A stretch of 64,000 bases of DNA from SIG440 sp045120135. GTDB taxonomy: Bacteria > Bacillota > Clostridia > Monoglobales > Monoglobaceae. The translations under genes and the position numbers were made by a program. A model generated the notes under the pieces. It was given only the letters and a program-made list of their open reading frames with translations. It made no database searches and was not told the DNA's origin. The stretch covers positions 261,461-325,460 of the forward strand of contig JBGVEN010000010.1 in NCBI GenBank assembly GCA_045120135.1, in the 5' to 3' direction. Positions 61,701-64,000 of this stretch are shown here, piece by piece (position 1 is the first letter of the stretch; each line of letters begins with the position of its first letter).

Positions 61701-62542
61701 TGCTTTCTATAAGCCTGTATGCTTGATAGTGCCATTTACACTATAAGGTATTTCATAAATGCAAGTCTTACTTTACCTCACATACCCCGTCATTTGACGG
61801 GTGTAGCATTTCTACTACCTTCATGGTCTAGACCCGTACATTCGAAAGTTCGTCAGTGGCTTGTCAGTTCCACATTCTCACCATGAGTATTTTATAGCCC
61901 CCGGCATATAGGTAACATCATCCGCCTCCGGACAACTTTCCACAGCAACTTATGTTCTGTTTGGGTTACTCTCTGCCGACTTCCGCGAGCTCTCGTACGA
62001 TTAATAATCTACTTTATTAACCGCAGGTCGCAGTATTAGGTTGGCGTTTCAGGGCGTTACCCCGTCATTCCACCAATCAGGATATCAGTTCTCCTAATAA
62101 GAAAACTTTACGTTCTTTTATTAGTGCCTAAGCTTTTCACTTAGGAACGTATCGCACTGCATTCGAGGATACCTCGTCTTCCATCCTTATCAATAACAAA
62201 TCTGTCTACGTCAGCACGCATAAAAGGATAGTGCGGATGAGAAAACATTGTCTTAATTTCAAAGACATGTAATCCCGTTTTTCTTGAAAATACTTCCGCA
62301 ACCAAATCCTCAAGCACGTGTCCCATCTTCTTCTGAAGCCAGGTCTCATCTTCCTCATCACGGAGAGGTTTGATACCTAACTTGTCATAGTACAGCTCGC
62401 GATTACATCTGAAATGCGAAACACCGAATATGATAGATACATCACTGCCGCCAATACCGCCTCTGCGATAATCAAGCCATTCTTCTTCGGTCAGATTACC
62501 TGTTTCAACTACAACATCAGGCTCATAGGTACCTCTTGGCAT
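58752..62542 (-). CDS. YqaJ-family phage-type exonuclease, interrupted by a group II intron
   Basis: Lambda-exonuclease-like recombination nuclease. Exon 1 is 62158-62542 and exon 2 is 58752-59404; joining them gives an intact 345-residue protein. Motifs: GGIGGSDVSIIFGVS (about 28-42), MRADVDRF (catalytic Asp, about 109-116), and the E-x-K motif GILECKTTNY, whose lysine codon is A|AA split exactly by the intron. QIRHYMAVMNLD follows. Unspliced mRNA would give a truncated protein ending ECSAIRS. Activity therefore depends on intron splicing. It pairs naturally with the annealing-like protein at 55029. Confidence 0.85.
59405..62157 (-). mobile_element. Group II intron (2753 bp)
   Basis: A self-splicing retroelement on the minus strand. 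It starts with the canonical GTGCG (62153-62157) and ends in AT (59405-59406), and the exon junctions restore the YqaJ frame exactly. About 740 bp of structured RNA domains (I-III) precede the ORF. A domain V-like hairpin (GCCGTGTGCAT...GTGCATGCACGGT) lies near 59443-59475 and domain VI follows. It is inserted in the same orientation as its host gene, so it can splice from the mRNA. Confidence 0.92.
59498..61414 (-). CDS. ltrA: Group II intron reverse transcriptase/maturase with HNH endonuclease
   Basis: 638 residues. RT domain with motifs GFFDNVNH and IIRYADDFKVLC (about 180-310), where YADD is the catalytic site; maturase (X) domain; C-terminal zinc/HNH endonuclease (CAVSGIELDVGNMHCHHIVPRKQNG...H, about 560-615). 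All motifs are intact, so the intron is probably mobile. The start is ATG 61414 behind GGAGGTG; the ATG at 61423 overlaps the site. Confidence 0.94.
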   Translation of the reverse strand: MEQKTKAKKKAKLRHAEYYDFQKVQDTLYEKSKDNCIFTNLMDIVCADENIRLAYRNLKKNKGSRTPGTDGRNIWNLADLEESVLISLVKKKFNFYRPQSVKRVEIPKSNGKTRSLGIPTILDRLIQQCLLQVLEPICEAKFFERNNGYRPNRSAENALAQMYLRVQTMDLHYVIDIDIKGFFDNVNHGKLLKQMWTLGIRDKKLIKIISVMLKAEVADVGFPEKGTPQGGIISPLLANIVLNELDWWIASQWENIPTRGKFANGKVGPSGNAEKGPKYSALRKRSNLKECYIIRYADDFKVLCKNYKDARKLFIATEMWLKERLNLEISPEKSKIVNLKKDYSEFLGFKIKVERNGTKKNGTPKYTIASVMTEKAEEKIKVTMKELIRDVQHSPETKVVTYISRLNAYVYSTHNYYRIGTRVSKQLSDLAYPFKKSLKTRLKSHVSKKSELDKKQKDYRFPRYMYDRYKTCESLMVAYGQVLAPLWYCQHKNPMDKPFKVNKYTEAGRALIHDSIRCVDMDILHYIMRNPIIGQSVEYNDNRISKYVAQKGRCAVSGIELDVGNMHCHHIVPRKQNGLDSYANLTLVTKDVHIAIHATNPVTLQKYLDKLNLDAIQTKKLFELREKAGTEILTTATK

Positions 62543-62556
62543 AATCCTCTACCCCC

Positions 62557-63699
62557 TTACCATTTAATTTCTCCGGGGATATCAAACTCTTGCCATTTGA
62601 CATTTAAAGCCCTCGCTACAGTTTCTTCCATCTGTGTTACTCTGACACCGCTTTCACCTGCACACTGCATAAGGAAAACAACTTCTGCAATTCCATAATA
62701 TATGTCATGTGCTGTGCAGAATCCCGTACCGTGTATTGCATTGAATTTTTCAAGTGCAGGTACACCGTATTTTTTGGGAATTCCGATTTTAGACATAACA
62801 CCTATCATAGTGTTTGAAGGATTCTTCACAGTAACAGCAATCAAATTTTCAAGCTTACCGATTGCCAAATCATACTGAGAGTAAAGCATTGACAGCTTTC
62901 TTTCAAAATCCTTCATAGTTGCTCCGTTTTTATGCTCAAGTTTAAGCGGATTTCCAAGAGGAATGTTCTTTCCGTCAACAATTAATGACGGATAGAGATT
63001 AGCACCGCTGATACCAACATCCGATGTGGTAAGACGTACAGATGCCTTCAGCTCATGACACTTAACAGAATGCAAAGCAAGTAATTCCTTATATGTCTTT
63101 ACAAGCTCATCATTTCCGTCAAGAGACCAAACTGCCGTTGACAGTGAGTGGTCATAGAAACCACCGGCGTAATTAACATCGTCGAAATTCTCGTTCAGGT
63201 AGTCTGATGTCTTTGTGAAAAGCTCATACATTTCCAGAATTGAATAATCGCTTTTGTCTCCGCCGTGTACAGCTGATACCTTTTCGTCCGATACCTTTAA
63301 CAGTGCCTGTCCGTCAGCAACCTTAAGGCAGTGGTTGAGTATTTTTGCAAATACGCTTCTGTCCACCTTTGAAAGTGCATTGCCGGAAATTCTTGCACGC
63401 TCCAAGATTGTCTTGATAGCGCAGCTTCTTACCGGGATACATTCTCTTCCGGCACGAAGCACAAGCTGTGTGCCGTCTAAAGTATCCTCAATAATTTCTT
63501 CCTTGCCCATAACTCTGTAATCATGGGCGATTGCCTCGGTTCTCGCTGTATCTTTCACAAGCGCCTCGAACCTGAGATTGTTTGATGCCTCTTTTTTCCA
63601 AGTCGTCTTATCTTTGCGACTCTTTAAGAAGCTCAAAAAATCTCCTTCTCCTGCAAACGACTGGAAATAACCGTCTGCATAAACCTTTGTTTCATTCAT
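62557..63699 (-). CDS. Hypothetical element protein, first gene of the operon
   Basis: 380 residues, no membrane segment. No domain recognised. It has ADGYFQSFAGEGDFLSFLKS near the start, RAGRECIPVRSCAIKTILER in the N-terminal third, and a C-terminal half rich in helices. Similar unknown proteins precede YqaJ-type exonucleases in integrative elements. The start is ATG 63699 (AGGTGG site), not GTG 63711. It is 14 bp from the exonuclease gene. Confidence 0.65.
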   Translation of the reverse strand: MNETKVYADGYFQSFAGEGDFLSFLKSRKDKTTWKKEASNNLRFEALVKDTARTEAIAHDYRVMGKEEIIEDTLDGTQLVLRAGRECIPVRSCAIKTILERARISGNALSKVDRSVFAKILNHCLKVADGQALLKVSDEKVSAVHGGDKSDYSILEMYELFTKTSDYLNENFDDVNYAGGFYDHSLSTAVWSLDGNDELVKTYKELLALHSVKCHELKASVRLTTSDVGISGANLYPSLIVDGKNIPLGNPLKLEHKNGATMKDFERKLSMLYSQYDLAIGKLENLIAVTVKNPSNTMIGVMSKIGIPKKYGVPALEKFNAIHGTGFCTAHDIYYGIAEVVFLMQCAGESGVRVTQMEETVARALNVKWQEFDIPGEIKW

Positions 63700-63766
63700 G
63701 TGGATTACCACCTTTCAAAAAAATATTTATTTCTAAACGCCCTAAGGCTTTTTAGACACAAAAAAA

Positions 63767-63811
63767 AGCGGAAACAAACGAATCCTAAAATGGATTACAT
63801 TCATTTCCGCT
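63767..63811 (-). terminator. Leader terminator, proximal
   Basis: Outer stem AGCGGAAA / TTTCCGCT with inner AATCC / GGATT, then eight T on the minus strand, about 65 bp before the first gene of the operon. Confidence 0.78.
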
Positions 63812-63839
63812 ATTTGGTGCAGTTACCTGCATAAAACAA

Positions 63840-63891
63840 AAAAGCCAACAGTTACTACACCCAAATGGGCATAGTTATACTGTTGACTTTT
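63840..63891 (-). terminator. Leader terminator, distal
   Basis: 12-bp stem AAAAGCCAACAG / CTGTTGACTTTT (one G-U) with inner CCCA / TGGG, then a T-run on the minus strand. Together with 63767 it forms a tandem pair inside one leader. Confidence 0.78.
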
Positions 63892-63918
63892 ATTACAATC
63901 GCAACATCTAGTATGCTA

Positions 63919-63938
63919 AGACTTTTTGGAAAAAGTCT
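63919..63938. promoter_or_regulatory. Hairpin near the start of the operon leader
   Basis: Perfect 9-bp stem AGACTTTTT / AAAAAGTCT with a 2-nt loop, next to GGGA GGT TCCC on the minus strand (63939-63949), which could hide an SD-like GGAGG. A TAAAAT -10 element lies near 63974-63979; its -35 would be at or beyond the window end. Confidence 0.5.
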
Positions 63939-64000
63939 CGGGAACCTCCCACGCACAAATCAATTAACAATTGTATTTTAACACAATATATAGTGTTTGT

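Overview
The window looks like chromosome from a low-GC anaerobic member of the Clostridia (Firmicutes), probably gut-associated. The evidence is AT-rich intergenic DNA, AGGAGG-type ribosome binding sites, TTGACA-17-TATAAT promoters, a secreted SLH-domain protein, meso-diaminopimelate dehydrogenase, a one-operon pyrimidine pathway, and a large mobile element with serine recombinases. I cannot name a genus.

1-23.7 kb is ordinary chromosome: partial mutS2; a decayed acetyltransferase remnant; a catabolic-type operon on the minus strand (AtuA-family protein, DUF4387, sodium/solute symporter, GntR/HutC repressor) driven by a consensus promoter whose -10 lies inside a perfect 48-bp palindrome; an MFS transporter; the plus-strand operon pyrC-carB-pyrK-pyrD-pyrF-pyrE-pyrB-pyrI (carA is absent from the window); a YhcH-like protein; an SLH surface protein; secD-secF; ddh; trmO and a DUF6062 gene.

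23.9-36.8 kb is accessory. A four-gene minus-strand cassette (23952-28530) looks like an anti-phage or biological-conflict system: a phosphoribosyltransferase-like protein, an overlapping NADAR protein, a GHKL ATPase with a PD-(D/E)XK-like C-terminus, and a TRADD-N-associated-type membrane protein. It is followed by four large serine recombinases, three of them in one operon, plus remnants: a frameshifted KilA-N gene, a stand-alone recombinase DNA-binding domain, and a decayed fifth recombinase N-terminus.

36.9-64 kb reads as one end of an integrative element, all on the minus strand. It carries a Tn916-like regulatory set (XRE regulator, sigma factor, HTH_16 protein), an HU protein, a secreted RHS/YD-repeat toxin with a candidate immunity gene, and a DNA-processing block: RecD2-type helicase, CHC2/Toprim primase, YqaJ exonuclease, a possible single-strand annealing protein, a radical SAM protein, a methylase-like protein and many unknowns. 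No conjugation genes lie in the window, so calling it an ICE is inference. A 2753-bp group II intron interrupts the YqaJ gene inside the codon of its predicted catalytic lysine; removing it restores a 345-residue reading frame.

The most interesting material is (i) the 23952-28530 cassette, (ii) repeated short-leader/intrinsic-terminator arrangements in front of element genes, clearest before the RHS gene, where a 10-codon leader ORF encodes the 5' arm of the terminator, and (iii) the intron in the exonuclease active-site codon. No tRNA, rRNA, CRISPR array or known riboswitch was recognised.
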